A DNA stretch of 64,000 nt from Gp6-AA40 sp035649635 (GTDB lineage Bacteria; Acidobacteriota; Vicinamibacteria; Vicinamibacterales; UBA2999). The position numbers and the translations under genes are program-made. The notes under the pieces are model-generated. The model was not told where the DNA came from. It worked only from the letters and a program-made list of their open reading frames with translations, and did no database searches. Every line of letters starts with the position of its first letter. Position 1 is the first letter of the stretch. Below are positions 47,774-54,865 of the stretch, piece after piece. Location of the stretch: contig DASRJE010000187.1 of assembly GCA_035649635.1 (NCBI GenBank), forward strand, positions 1 through 64,000, written 5' to 3'.

Positions 47774-48531
47774 GGGTGGCCTTCAGTGCCGCATGTGGTG
47801 CACGGCGAGTCCCGTTCCCTTCCGATCCTGGTTCACCGCTTCCCAATTATGCCGATTTGCACGCCGAAGTGACGGCGGCTTGTCGCGGTGCGCGAACGCT
47901 TACGGCCGAATTAGGCCTGCGTGGGCGAGTTGGTAGCCGACGCATCAGCGGACGTCTCGTGTCCGGCTTCGAGACTCCAGCGAAGATGCGACTGGAAGCC
48001 GTCGCGCCGTTCGGTCCACCAGGTTTCATCCTGGCCGCGCGCGGCGACCAGGCCGTCCTCCTGCTGCCACGAGATGAGCGCGTCGTGAAGGGGCAATCAG
48101 CGGAAGCGATTCTCGGTGCGCTGACCGGCGTTGCGCTTGCGCCCGCCGACCTGCAGGCCATCCTGACAGGCTGCGTTCTTCCGGCGTCCACAGCCACAGG
48201 GGGACGGCTGCACTCAAATGGGTGGGCCTCGATCGATCTGGATGGTGGCGCGACCATGTACCTGCAACGAATGGGAACGTGGCGCGTGCGCGCGGCGCGG
48301 CGCGACGGATGGGAAGTGGACTATCCGCAGTGGCAGGGGCAGTTTCCACAGGCCCTTCGCCTTCGTTCGGCGAGCGAGCCGGCGAATGTCGATCTGACCG
48401 CGACCCTCGCGCAGATTGAGGTCAACCGCGATCTCGACCCGACGGCATTCACGGTAGACGTTCCCGCCAGTGCCAGCCCACTGAGTATCGAAGAGTTGCG
48501 CGACGCGGGTCCACTGGGGGAGCGCCCGTGA
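47722..48531 (+). CDS. LolB-like outer-membrane lipoprotein
   Basis: A protein of 269 residues. The N-terminus holds a lipoprotein signal with lipobox-like FSAAC, Cys at about residue 25. The body (TLTAELGLRGRVGSRRISGRLVSGFETPAKMRLEAVAPFGPP) resembles LolB and related beta-barrel-cup lipoprotein receptors. Supporting this, the order LolB-ispE-prs is the same as in E. coli. Identity is low by eye, so DUF4292-type lipoproteins are an alternative. The hydrophobic core of the signal peptide (ICILHAAFCIAWVAF) is encoded by a heptamer array. It overlaps the upstream TPR gene and the downstream ispE gene. Confidence 0.68.
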   Translation: MTRSRPICILHAAFCIAWVAFSAACGARRVPFPSDPGSPLPNYADLHAEVTAACRGARTLTAELGLRGRVGSRRISGRLVSGFETPAKMRLEAVAPFGPPGFILAARGDQAVLLLPRDERVVKGQSAEAILGALTGVALAPADLQAILTGCVLPASTATGGRLHSNGWASIDLDGGATMYLQRMGTWRVRAARRDGWEVDYPQWQGQFPQALRLRSASEPANVDLTATLAQIEVNRDLDPTAFTVDVPASASPLSIEELRDAGPLGERP

Positions 48532-49463
48532 GCGCAGCCAGAACATCAGCGCCGACTCCAAGGGCGGTCTCGGTTCGTGCGCATGCGAAGATCAATCTCG
48601 ACCTGCGCGTGCTCGGCACGCGGGCCGACGGGTTTCACGAGCTCCGCACCGTGTTCCAGGCCCTGGCGTTGTACGACACGATGGAGTGCGTGCCTCGACC
48701 GGGTCCGTTCGCAATCGAGTGCGAGACGGCGGGTGTTCCGCTCGACCGATCCAATCTCGTCTGGCGAGCCGCCGAATCCTTGTGGCGTTCGTTGCGCCGA
48801 CAGGGACCCGTAAAGGACATGCTCGTGCGGTTGCACAAGCGGATTCCGTTGCAAGGCGGTCTTGGCGGCGGCAGCACTGACGCCGCGGCGACGCTGGTTG
48901 CGCTGTCGCACGCCTGGCGCGTGCCGCTTCGGTCCAATCAGTTCGTGGATGTCGCGGCCACGCTCGGGGCCGACGTTCCGTTCTTCCTGTCGGGTGGCAC
49001 CGCGCTTGGGCTCGGCCGCGGTGACGAGATTTATCCCCTCGCCGATCTGCCACGCCACTGGGTCGTCCTCTTGATACCGGGTTTTGGCGTCGCCACGGTC
49101 GATGCGTACGGTTGGTACGACGCCGAACGCGATCTGGCGCGTGGCCCGATCGTCAGGGAGGCGCAGTATGTGCCCGGTCCGTGGCCGTCGCGCGCGGCAC
49201 AGATGATCAACGACCTCGAGACGCCGATCGCGCGGCATCATCCCGAGATCGAGCAGATGAAAACCGCTTTGCGTCGAGCCGGGGCGCTGGCAGCCGCCAT
49301 GTCGGGAAGCGGATCGACGGTGTTCGGCCTGTTTCAAAAGCGCAAGGACGCCGTCCTTGCCGTCGAACGGCTGTCCGGCTCGGGGTGGCGAGTCATCCTG
49401 ACCGAATCACTCGGTCGTGGCGAGTACTCGCGGCGCAGCCGCCCCCGGTCCCATGCGTCTTGA
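48528..49463 (+). CDS. ispE: 4-(cytidine 5'-diphospho)-2-C-methyl-D-erythritol kinase
   Basis: A protein of 311 residues from a GTG that overlaps the upstream stop (GTGA). The GHMP-kinase signatures are clear: AHAKINLDLRVLGTRADGFHEL, the ATP loop PLQGGLGGGSTDAAATL, and MSGSGSTVFGLF. It phosphorylates CDP-methylerythritol in the MEP isoprenoid pathway. The C-terminal tail (RRSRPRSHAS) is basic and probably disordered. Confidence 0.94.
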   Translation: MSAARTSAPTPRAVSVRAHAKINLDLRVLGTRADGFHELRTVFQALALYDTMECVPRPGPFAIECETAGVPLDRSNLVWRAAESLWRSLRRQGPVKDMLVRLHKRIPLQGGLGGGSTDAAATLVALSHAWRVPLRSNQFVDVAATLGADVPFFLSGGTALGLGRGDEIYPLADLPRHWVVLLIPGFGVATVDAYGWYDAERDLARGPIVREAQYVPGPWPSRAAQMINDLETPIARHHPEIEQMKTALRRAGALAAAMSGSGSTVFGLFQKRKDAVLAVERLSGSGWRVILTESLGRGEYSRRSRPRSHAS

Positions 49464-49505
49464 AGGGAAGAGTTCTCTGAAGGCGGGCAAATTCCATTGC
49501 CGGCA

Positions 49506-49540
49506 TCGGGAGTTGGACGTTTGGGAGTTGGAGTTTCTGC
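49506..49540. repeat. Short heptamer array
   Basis: TCGGGAG, TTGGACG, TTTGGGA, GTTGGAG, TTTCTGC in near 7-bp register, in the 210-bp gap after ispE. The rest of the gap holds a promoter candidate and the tRNA leader. Confidence 0.55.
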
Positions 49541-49549
49541 TCGTCAGTC

Positions 49550-49579
49550 TTGCCCGAGGCCACAAGTCTCGACTACACT
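49550..49579 (+). promoter_or_regulatory. Putative promoter of tRNA-Gln and prs
   Basis: TTGCCC (49550-49555), 18-bp spacer, TACACT (49574-49579). Transcription would begin about 85-90 bases before the tRNA. Confidence 0.4.
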
Positions 49580-49673
49580 AGGGGTTTGCACCACTGCCGC
49601 TGAGCGACTCCAGTAGATTTCTGTAGCTGTGTACGGCTGATACCCTCGGTGCCCGGGCGACGAGGTGACGTGG

Positions 49674-49748
49674 TGGGGCGTGGCCAAGCGGTAAGGCGCG
49701 GGACTTTGGATCCCGTATTCGGAGGTTCGAATCCTCCCGCCCCAACCA
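49674..49748 (+). tRNA. tRNA-Gln (anticodon UUG)
   Basis: A full cloverleaf: acceptor stem TGGGGCG (49674-49680) with CGCCCCA (49738-49744), anticodon stem GGGAC/ATCCC enclosing a loop with TTG, T arm GGAGG-TTCGAAT-CCTCC, discriminator A and encoded CCA. The anticodon TTG reads CAA/CAG glutamine codons. It lies between ispE and prs and may be part of that transcript. Confidence 0.96.
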
Positions 49749-49849
49749 GCTCGGCGACGCTGGTGCTGCCTCGCACGGGACTCCGCAGCGCGTCCGCTGA
49801 GGGGTAGGCACTGGTCCCTGCTGATGTTCGTTGGGATTGATACTGAGCG

Positions 49850-50830
49850 ATGAGACGACCCTTGAGCGGTGATGGCCTCCTGTCGACCGGCTACGGCGAC
49901 CTGAAAGTTTTTTCAGGCAGCGCCCACCCGCAGTTGACGAAGGAGATCGCCGACTGCCTCGGGATTCCGCTCGGTCAGGCGCGTTTGCGGCGGTTTCCCG
50001 ACAGTGAAGTCTCGTTTCAGATCGACGAGAACATCCGTGGGGCGGATGTCTTTATCGTCCAGCCGACGTCGTCGCCGGTAGACCCGCACCTGATGGAACT
50101 GCTGGTCATGATTGACGCGTTCCGCAGGTCGTCGGCGTCGCGGATTACGGCCGTCATTCCGTACTACGGATACGCACGGCAGGACCGGAAGGACAAGCCG
50201 CGAGTGCCGATCTCGGCGAAACTCGTGGCAAACCTGCTCAGCGCGGCCGGGACGAATCGTGTGCTGACGATGGATCTGCATAAGGCGCAGATCCAGGGAT
50301 TTTTCGACATCCCGGTCGACCATCTGTTCGCGGCCCCGGTGATCATCGAATACTGCGCGCGGCTGCAGATGGAGAACCTGACCATCGTCTCGCCTGATGC
50401 AGGCGGCGCCGAGCGTGCGCGCGCTTACGCCAAGCGCCTCGATGCCGAGCTCGCCGTCGTCGACAAACGGCGCACGGAAGACGGCACAGCGGAGGTCATG
50501 AACGTGATCGGTGATGTGCAGGGACGTACGTGCATCCTGCAGGACGACATCATCGACACGGCCGGCACCATCTGCAAGGCGGCAGTCGCGTTGAAGGAAG
50601 CCGGCGCCGAGAGGGTGCTGGCGTGCGCGGTGCACGGGGTGCTGTCAGGGCCGGCGATCGAGCGGATCGAGAAGTCGCCACTCGACCACTTGATTGTGAC
50701 CAATTCGGTGCCGTTGCGGGGCGAGGCGCAGAACTGCCGGAAGATCGTCGTGCTGACGGTCGCCCGCCTGCTCGGTCAAGCGATTCGAAATATTCACGAG
50801 GAGACTTCGATCTCTTCGCTGTTCGTGTAG
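49850..50830 (+). CDS. prs: Ribose-phosphate pyrophosphokinase
   Basis: A protein of 326 residues, slightly longer at the N-terminus than the usual 315. LKVFSGSAHPQLTKEIADCLG, VIPYYGYARQDRKDKPRVPISAKLVANLL, MDLHKAQIQGFFDIPVDHL and the PRPP loop LQDDIIDTAGT are all present. It makes PRPP from ribose 5-phosphate and ATP. Its stop codon lies in the GTAG border of a REP-like cluster. Same genomic company (lolB, ispE) as in E. coli. Confidence 0.96.
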   Translation: MRRPLSGDGLLSTGYGDLKVFSGSAHPQLTKEIADCLGIPLGQARLRRFPDSEVSFQIDENIRGADVFIVQPTSSPVDPHLMELLVMIDAFRRSSASRITAVIPYYGYARQDRKDKPRVPISAKLVANLLSAAGTNRVLTMDLHKAQIQGFFDIPVDHLFAAPVIIEYCARLQMENLTIVSPDAGGAERARAYAKRLDAELAVVDKRRTEDGTAEVMNVIGDVQGRTCILQDDIIDTAGTICKAAVALKEAGAERVLACAVHGVLSGPAIERIEKSPLDHLIVTNSVPLRGEAQNCRKIVVLTVARLLGQAIRNIHEETSISSLFV

Positions 50831-50996
50831 GCCGCGACGCGGCCCGTAGGCCGCGTCGTCGTGTTCGTGCTCGTAGACGCGGCCCGTAGGCCGCGTCGTG
50901 TTCGTGCTCGTGTTCGTGCTTGTAGACGCGGCCCGTAGGCCCCGGGTCCTGCTATTTAGACCCGGCGGGTCCGAACGGCAGGACCCACCCTACGGT
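50827..50996. repeat. REP-like cluster between prs and rplY
   Basis: It starts GTAG at 50827, whose TAG is the prs stop, and contains repeated GTAGGCCGCG and GACGCGGCCCGTAGGCC units, a CGTGTTCGTGCTCGTGTTCG tandem tract, then a CCGGGTCCTGC...GGACCCACCCTAC palindrome ending with CTAC. At least four GTAG/CTAC borders occur in 170 bp. It leaves about 20 bp for the rplY ribosome site. Confidence 0.85.
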
Positions 50997-51017
50997 GATT
51001 GGGAGAGAAATAGAGAT

Positions 51018-51701
51018 ATGGACGCAACACTGGAAGCAGTCAGGAGAGAAGGTCGCGGCAAGAACGAGGCAAATCGTCTCCGCGCCTCGGGCCGGGTTCC
51101 CGCAGTCGTGTACGGCACCGCCGTGAAGGGCAAGACGCCTGAAGGCGTCGCGGTTTCCGTCGATCCGAAAGGGTTGCTGAGGATCCTGCACTCGGATTCG
51201 GGCGCCAACACGCTGATCACGCTGAAGCTGGACGGTACCCAGGCGCGCGTCATGGTGAAGGAGTATCAACTGGATCCGATGACGCACCAGTTGCTCCACG
51301 CCGACTTCTACCAACTCGCGATGGACAAGGCGATCACCGTTACGGTGCCTGTGCTCGTCAAGGGTGAGCCGAAGGGTGTGAAGGTGCAGGGTGGTCTGCT
51401 GGACTTCGTGACGCGCGACATCCAGGTGCAATGTCTGCCGACGGACATTCCCGAGCACATCGATGTGGACGTGAGCGAATTGATGCTGCATCAGTCGATT
51501 CGCGTGCGCGACCTGGCTGCAGATCCGAAGTGGAAGCCGGTCACCGACGGCGAGACGATGCTCGTGCACGTCATCATGCCGAAGGCCGAGGAATCGGCGG
51601 CGGCAGAGGCGGTCGAGGCTGCGCCTGCGGCGGCGGCAGAGCCCGAAGTTATCAAGAAGGGCAAGACCGAAGAGAAGGAAGAGGAGAAGCCGAAGAAGTA
51701 G
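51018..51701 (+). CDS. rplY: 50S ribosomal protein L25, CTC/TL5 long form
   Basis: A protein of 227 residues from ATG 51018 with GGGAGAG upstream. GRGKNEANRLRASGRVPAVVYG is the L25 N-terminal 5S-rRNA-binding domain; the second domain (VPVLVKGEPKGVKVQGGLL, IPEHIDVDVSEL) defines the long CTC form. A Lys/Glu tail of about 20 residues ends the protein. The stop codon is the TAG of a GTAG followed at once by a palindrome. Confidence 0.95.
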   Translation: MDATLEAVRREGRGKNEANRLRASGRVPAVVYGTAVKGKTPEGVAVSVDPKGLLRILHSDSGANTLITLKLDGTQARVMVKEYQLDPMTHQLLHADFYQLAMDKAITVTVPVLVKGEPKGVKVQGGLLDFVTRDIQVQCLPTDIPEHIDVDVSELMLHQSIRVRDLAADPKWKPVTDGETMLVHVIMPKAEESAAAEAVEAAPAAAAEPEVIKKGKTEEKEEEKPKK

Positions 51702-51747
51702 CGGTGGGCCTTTACCTGGCCTGAGCCGGGTTGAAGGCGGCCCACCG
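51698..51747. repeat. GTAG-headed hairpin between rplY and pth
   Basis: GTAG (51698-51701, includes the rplY stop) followed by CGGTGGGCC (51702-51710) and its complement GGCCCACCG (51739-51747). REP-like by its head and palindrome; ends 7 bp before the pth start. Confidence 0.7.
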
Positions 51748-51754
51748 AGATCCC

Positions 51755-52345
51755 ATGAAGCTCATTGTGGGTCTGGGCAATCCGGGGCGCGAGTACCGCG
51801 AGACCCGCCACAACGTCGGCTTCATGGTGGTCGAGGAAATCGCGAGACGATACGCGCTTGCCTGGGCGCAGGCGCCGTCGCAGGTGCCGGACGCGTTCGT
51901 GGCCAAACGCTACGGAACGGATCCGATGCTGCTGGCCAAACCGCTGACATTCATGAATCTCAGCGGCGACGCAGTTGCGGCGCTGGCGCGCTACTACGAT
52001 GTGCCGGTGGCCGAGTTGCTGGTTGTCGTGGACGAAGCCGCGCTGCCGTTCGGACGGCTGCGCGCGCGCGCCCGCGGATCGGCAGGCGGCCACAACGGTC
52101 TGAAGTCGGTGATCGAACGGCTTGGGACCACAGAGTTTCCCCGGCTGCGGCTGGGGGTCGGGCGCGGGGACGGCAGGAGGGATCTTGCCGATCACGTGCT
52201 CTCGAAATTCGAGCGAAGCGAGCGCGCCGAGCTCGAATCGTTCATCATCCGGGCGGCCGATGCCGCCGAGATGTTCGCTGCGGAGGGCATTCTCAAGGTG
52301 ATGAACACGTACAACCCGGACGCCGCAGGGCCGGAACTTGATTGA
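51755..52345 (+). CDS. pth: Peptidyl-tRNA hydrolase
   Basis: A protein of 196 residues starting MKLIVGLGNPGREYRETRHNVGF, with catalytic His20 in RHNVG and Asn10 in GNPG. FMNLSGD and GSAGGHNGLKSVIERLGT are the remaining family signatures. It hydrolyses prematurely released peptidyl-tRNA. ATG 51755 is preferred over 51731, which would extend beyond the conserved family N-terminus into the hairpin. Confidence 0.95.
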   Translation: MKLIVGLGNPGREYRETRHNVGFMVVEEIARRYALAWAQAPSQVPDAFVAKRYGTDPMLLAKPLTFMNLSGDAVAALARYYDVPVAELLVVVDEAALPFGRLRARARGSAGGHNGLKSVIERLGTTEFPRLRLGVGRGDGRRDLADHVLSKFERSERAELESFIIRAADAAEMFAAEGILKVMNTYNPDAAGPELD

Positions 52346-52414
52346 CTCCTTGCTGCCAAGCACGAAGGGCACGAAGGGACGCGTGTGGGCAGCCTTATGT
52401 CCAGAAGGAGACGT

Positions 52415-52867
52415 ATGAACAGGAAGTACGAACTCGTGTACGTCGTGTCGCCTGAGGCGTCCGACGAACAGGTGGGCGATCTGCACACGCAGGTCGGTGC
52501 CATCGTCCAGAGAATGGGCGGCCAGATCGAGAAGACCGACAACTGGGGCCGTCGCAAGCTCGCCTACGAGATTGGCCGGCACAAGGAGGGGACTTACGTC
52601 CTCGAGGTGATCAACGGCGGCGGTGATCTGATGAAGGAGATCGATCGTCGTCTCAAGGTCATCGATCTCGTCATCCGCCATCTCGTCGTGCGGGTCGACG
52701 AGGAACAGGGCGTGGTCGAACGGACTCGTGCCCAGCGCACCGAGAACAGCCGTCGCCGCCGGGTCGCGCGCGGCCTGCCTGCTGATCGTCAGCCGGGCGA
52801 GGGTCAGCGTGGCGAGGTCGATGACGACCGTGAAGATCGCTTCGACATGGGGGAGGAACTCCGATGA
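52415..52867 (+). CDS. rpsF: 30S ribosomal protein S6, C-terminally extended
   Basis: A protein of 150 residues; ATG 52415 follows a strong AAGGAG site. RKYELVYVVSPEASDEQV, NWGRRKLAYEIGRHKEGTYV and KVIDLVIRHLVVRVDEE are the S6 core. The tail from about 103 is Arg/Glu/Asp-rich and longer than usual. A CACGAAGGG tandem copy lies at 52360-52377 upstream. The stop overlaps rpsR (ATGA). Confidence 0.95.
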   Translation: MNRKYELVYVVSPEASDEQVGDLHTQVGAIVQRMGGQIEKTDNWGRRKLAYEIGRHKEGTYVLEVINGGGDLMKEIDRRLKVIDLVIRHLVVRVDEEQGVVERTRAQRTENSRRRRVARGLPADRQPGEGQRGEVDDDREDRFDMGEELR

Positions 52868-53163
52868 ACGGGAAGAAGAGTTTCGGAGGCGGAGGCGGTC
52901 GCGGGAAGGCGTCGGCCAATCAGCAGAACAAGGATGGCCAGCGCCGGCCGATGTTCCGGCGCCGCAAGGTCTGCAAGTTCTGTTCGGACAAGATCGACGA
53001 CATCAACTACAAGGACGTGCGCATGCTCATGCCCTTCGTCCCCGAGCGCGCGAAGGTGCTGCCCCGCCGTATTTCGGGCACCTGCGCGCTGCATCAGAGA
53101 AAACTGCGGACGGCCATCATGCGCGCGCGGCAGCTGGCGCTGATCCCGTACACGACGGAGTAG
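52864..53163 (+). CDS. rpsR: 30S ribosomal protein S18, Cys-containing form
   Basis: A protein of 99 residues. RRRKVCKFCSDKIDDINYKDVRML and PRRISGTCALHQRKLRTAIMRARQLALIPY are diagnostic for S18. The CKFC pair plus GTCALH indicate the zinc-binding C+ paralogue type. The N-terminal Gly/Ser-rich extension (about 28 residues) is unusual. No ssb gene lies between rpsF and rpsR, unlike many bacteria. Confidence 0.96.
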   Translation: MNGKKSFGGGGGRGKASANQQNKDGQRRPMFRRRKVCKFCSDKIDDINYKDVRMLMPFVPERAKVLPRRISGTCALHQRKLRTAIMRARQLALIPYTTE

Positions 53164-53170
53164 GCACGCC

Positions 53171-53626
53171 ATGGAAGTCATCTTGAGAGAACACGTCGAC
53201 AATCTCGGCCGGCGCGGCGAGATCGTCAAGGTTGCCGCGGGATACGCGCGGAACTATCTGCTGCCGCGCAAGCTGGCGTTGCCGGCGACCGAGGGCAACA
53301 AGAAGCACGTCGAGCGCGAACGGAAGATCATGGAGGCCCGCGAGGCGGAGGACAAAGGGAAAGCCGAAGCCATGTCCGCGAGGCTCGCGCTGATCGACAT
53401 CACGATCGCCCGGCGCGTAGGAGAGACCGATCAGTTGTATGGGTCGGTGACGGCCGTCGACATCGCCGAGTACCTCAAGGGCAAGGGCTTCGAGATCGAT
53501 CGGCGGAAGCTGATTCTGCCCGAGCCGATCAAGACCATCGGCGACCACAACGTGCCGCTGAAGCTGCACCGTGAGGTCACCGTACCGCTCGTCATCAAGG
53601 TGGTCAAGGAAGGAGCCGAGGCGTAG
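53171..53626 (+). CDS. rplI: 50S ribosomal protein L9
   Basis: A protein of 151 residues: MEVILREHVDNLGRRGEIVKVAAGYARNYLLPRKLA is the conserved N-terminal domain, followed by the long connecting helix (about 42-75) and the C-terminal domain ending VPLVIKVV. ATG follows rpsR by 7 bp. No dnaB follows, unlike in many genomes. Confidence 0.96.
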   Translation: MEVILREHVDNLGRRGEIVKVAAGYARNYLLPRKLALPATEGNKKHVERERKIMEAREAEDKGKAEAMSARLALIDITIARRVGETDQLYGSVTAVDIAEYLKGKGFEIDRRKLILPEPIKTIGDHNVPLKLHREVTVPLVIKVVKEGAEA

Positions 53627-53699
53627 TCAACGCGCACGCTGAAGCGTGCGCTCTACGAATCGGGCGACATCCGTAGAGCGGAGCTTTCGCCTCCGTGGT
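53623..53699. repeat. REP-like elements after rplI
   Basis: GTAG at the rplI stop, then CGCACGCTGAAGCGTGCGCTCTAC (a palindrome ending in CTAC) and CCGTAGAGCGGAGCTTTCGCC. The GTAGAGCG border matches the element at 13.34 kb and 29.34 kb. It lies between convergent rplI and the minus-strand monooxygenase gene. Confidence 0.75.
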
Positions 53700-54782
53700 T
53701 CAAAGAAGTTGGCGCGCCTCGTCCCACATCTCGCGGACGAGGACGCCAGCCGCGATCGGCCTGGCCATCGCCGCCGATTGTCCCGCCCACAACTGCATCC
53801 GGTGCGGATCGTTCGCCGCCGCGCCGGCCGCCTTCATCGCCGCTGTCAAACCGCGCTGAATGGGGTACGGCGCCGGACGCGGCGCGTCAGGTGACGCTGC
53901 GGCCCTCACGAAATCAGTTGCGACCGAACGCCCGAGTCGTCCCGTCAAGGCGCGCGTTGGCACCGTGTCCTCCGGTTCGAGATCGTCGAGTGCGCTGGCC
54001 CATGATCGGTGGATCTCGGCTTCCGGGCATCGAAGGAACGCCGTGCCGATCGAAACCGCGCTCGCGCCGAGAGTCAGCGCCGCCGCTATTCCCCGGCCGT
54101 CACCGATCCCTCCGGCGGCGACAATCGGAATGTCAATGTGATCGGCCAATCGCGGGATCAACGCGAAGAGACCGACCGATTGACGTTCCGCGGCAGACGG
54201 ATCGAACGAGCCGCGGTGACCTCCTGCCTCAAATCCCTGCGCGATGATCGCGTCTGCGCCTGCCGCTTCCGCCTGGCGCGCCTCGGCGAGCGTCGTGACG
54301 GACGCAAACCAGGCGATGCCTCTCTGTTTCAACTGCGCCGCGAAATCGCTGGAAAACAGTCCCATCAGAGACGATGCCACTCGTGGTTTGGTGTCGAGGA
54401 TGGTCTGACAGTGGCCCTCGAAATCCTGCTTCGCCACCTCGCCCGCCGACTCGGCCACTTCCGGTCCCCATGCGCGAAGAAATTGCCGAATTCGTTTCTC
54501 ATGGTCCGCGTCCCGCGGCTGCGGACGATCGGGTATCCAGGTATTCAGGTGGAGCATGCCGCTGGTGCCAGCACGAAACTGGCGCACCCAGTCGCTGACG
54601 CCAGGCGAAGATGTCAGCAGCATACCCATTGCGCCCATGCCGCCGGCATTGGCAACTGCGATCGACAGACCGACCGGACAGGCTCCTGCCATTGGCGCGA
54701 GCAGAATCGGCAACTCGAGACCGTAGGACGCGCAGAATGCTTCCGCACGGTCGCGAGGACGAGTTTGACGAAGGAGAGTCAT
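53700..54782 (-). CDS. Nitronate monooxygenase-like flavoprotein
   Basis: A protein of 360 residues, TIM-barrel FMN enzyme of the 2-nitropropane dioxygenase family. PILLAPMAGACPVGLSIAVANAGGMGAMGMLL, AQGFEAGGHRG (with the catalytic His region) and PIVAAGGIGDGRGIAAALTLGASAVSIGTAFL are the signatures. It probably oxidises nitronates or related toxic nitro compounds. It runs alone, divergent from the ADOP permease gene. Confidence 0.86.
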   Translation of the reverse strand: MTLLRQTRPRDRAEAFCASYGLELPILLAPMAGACPVGLSIAVANAGGMGAMGMLLTSSPGVSDWVRQFRAGTSGMLHLNTWIPDRPQPRDADHEKRIRQFLRAWGPEVAESAGEVAKQDFEGHCQTILDTKPRVASSLMGLFSSDFAAQLKQRGIAWFASVTTLAEARQAEAAGADAIIAQGFEAGGHRGSFDPSAAERQSVGLFALIPRLADHIDIPIVAAGGIGDGRGIAAALTLGASAVSIGTAFLRCPEAEIHRSWASALDDLEPEDTVPTRALTGRLGRSVATDFVRAAASPDAPRPAPYPIQRGLTAAMKAAGAAANDPHRMQLWAGQSAAMARPIAAGVLVREMWDEARQLL

Positions 54783-54865
54783 GTGGTTGACCGATTATGA
54801 CGATCTGCGTCATTGACGCAGCAACGCCCGGCTGATCGCAGTCGTCAAAGGGCTGAGGTGCACCA

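Noticed and set aside
49573..49811. Two minus-strand ORFs over the tRNA (GAGGFEPPNTGSK and GREDSNLRIRDPKSR type)
   Set aside because: They are the reverse complement of the tRNA-Gln gene, a well-known source of spurious proteins.
50870..50930. Possible CRISPR-like array from the spaced GTAGGCCGCG units
   Set aside because: Units are too short and irregular, spacers are not unique, and no cas gene is present; it is a REP-like cluster.
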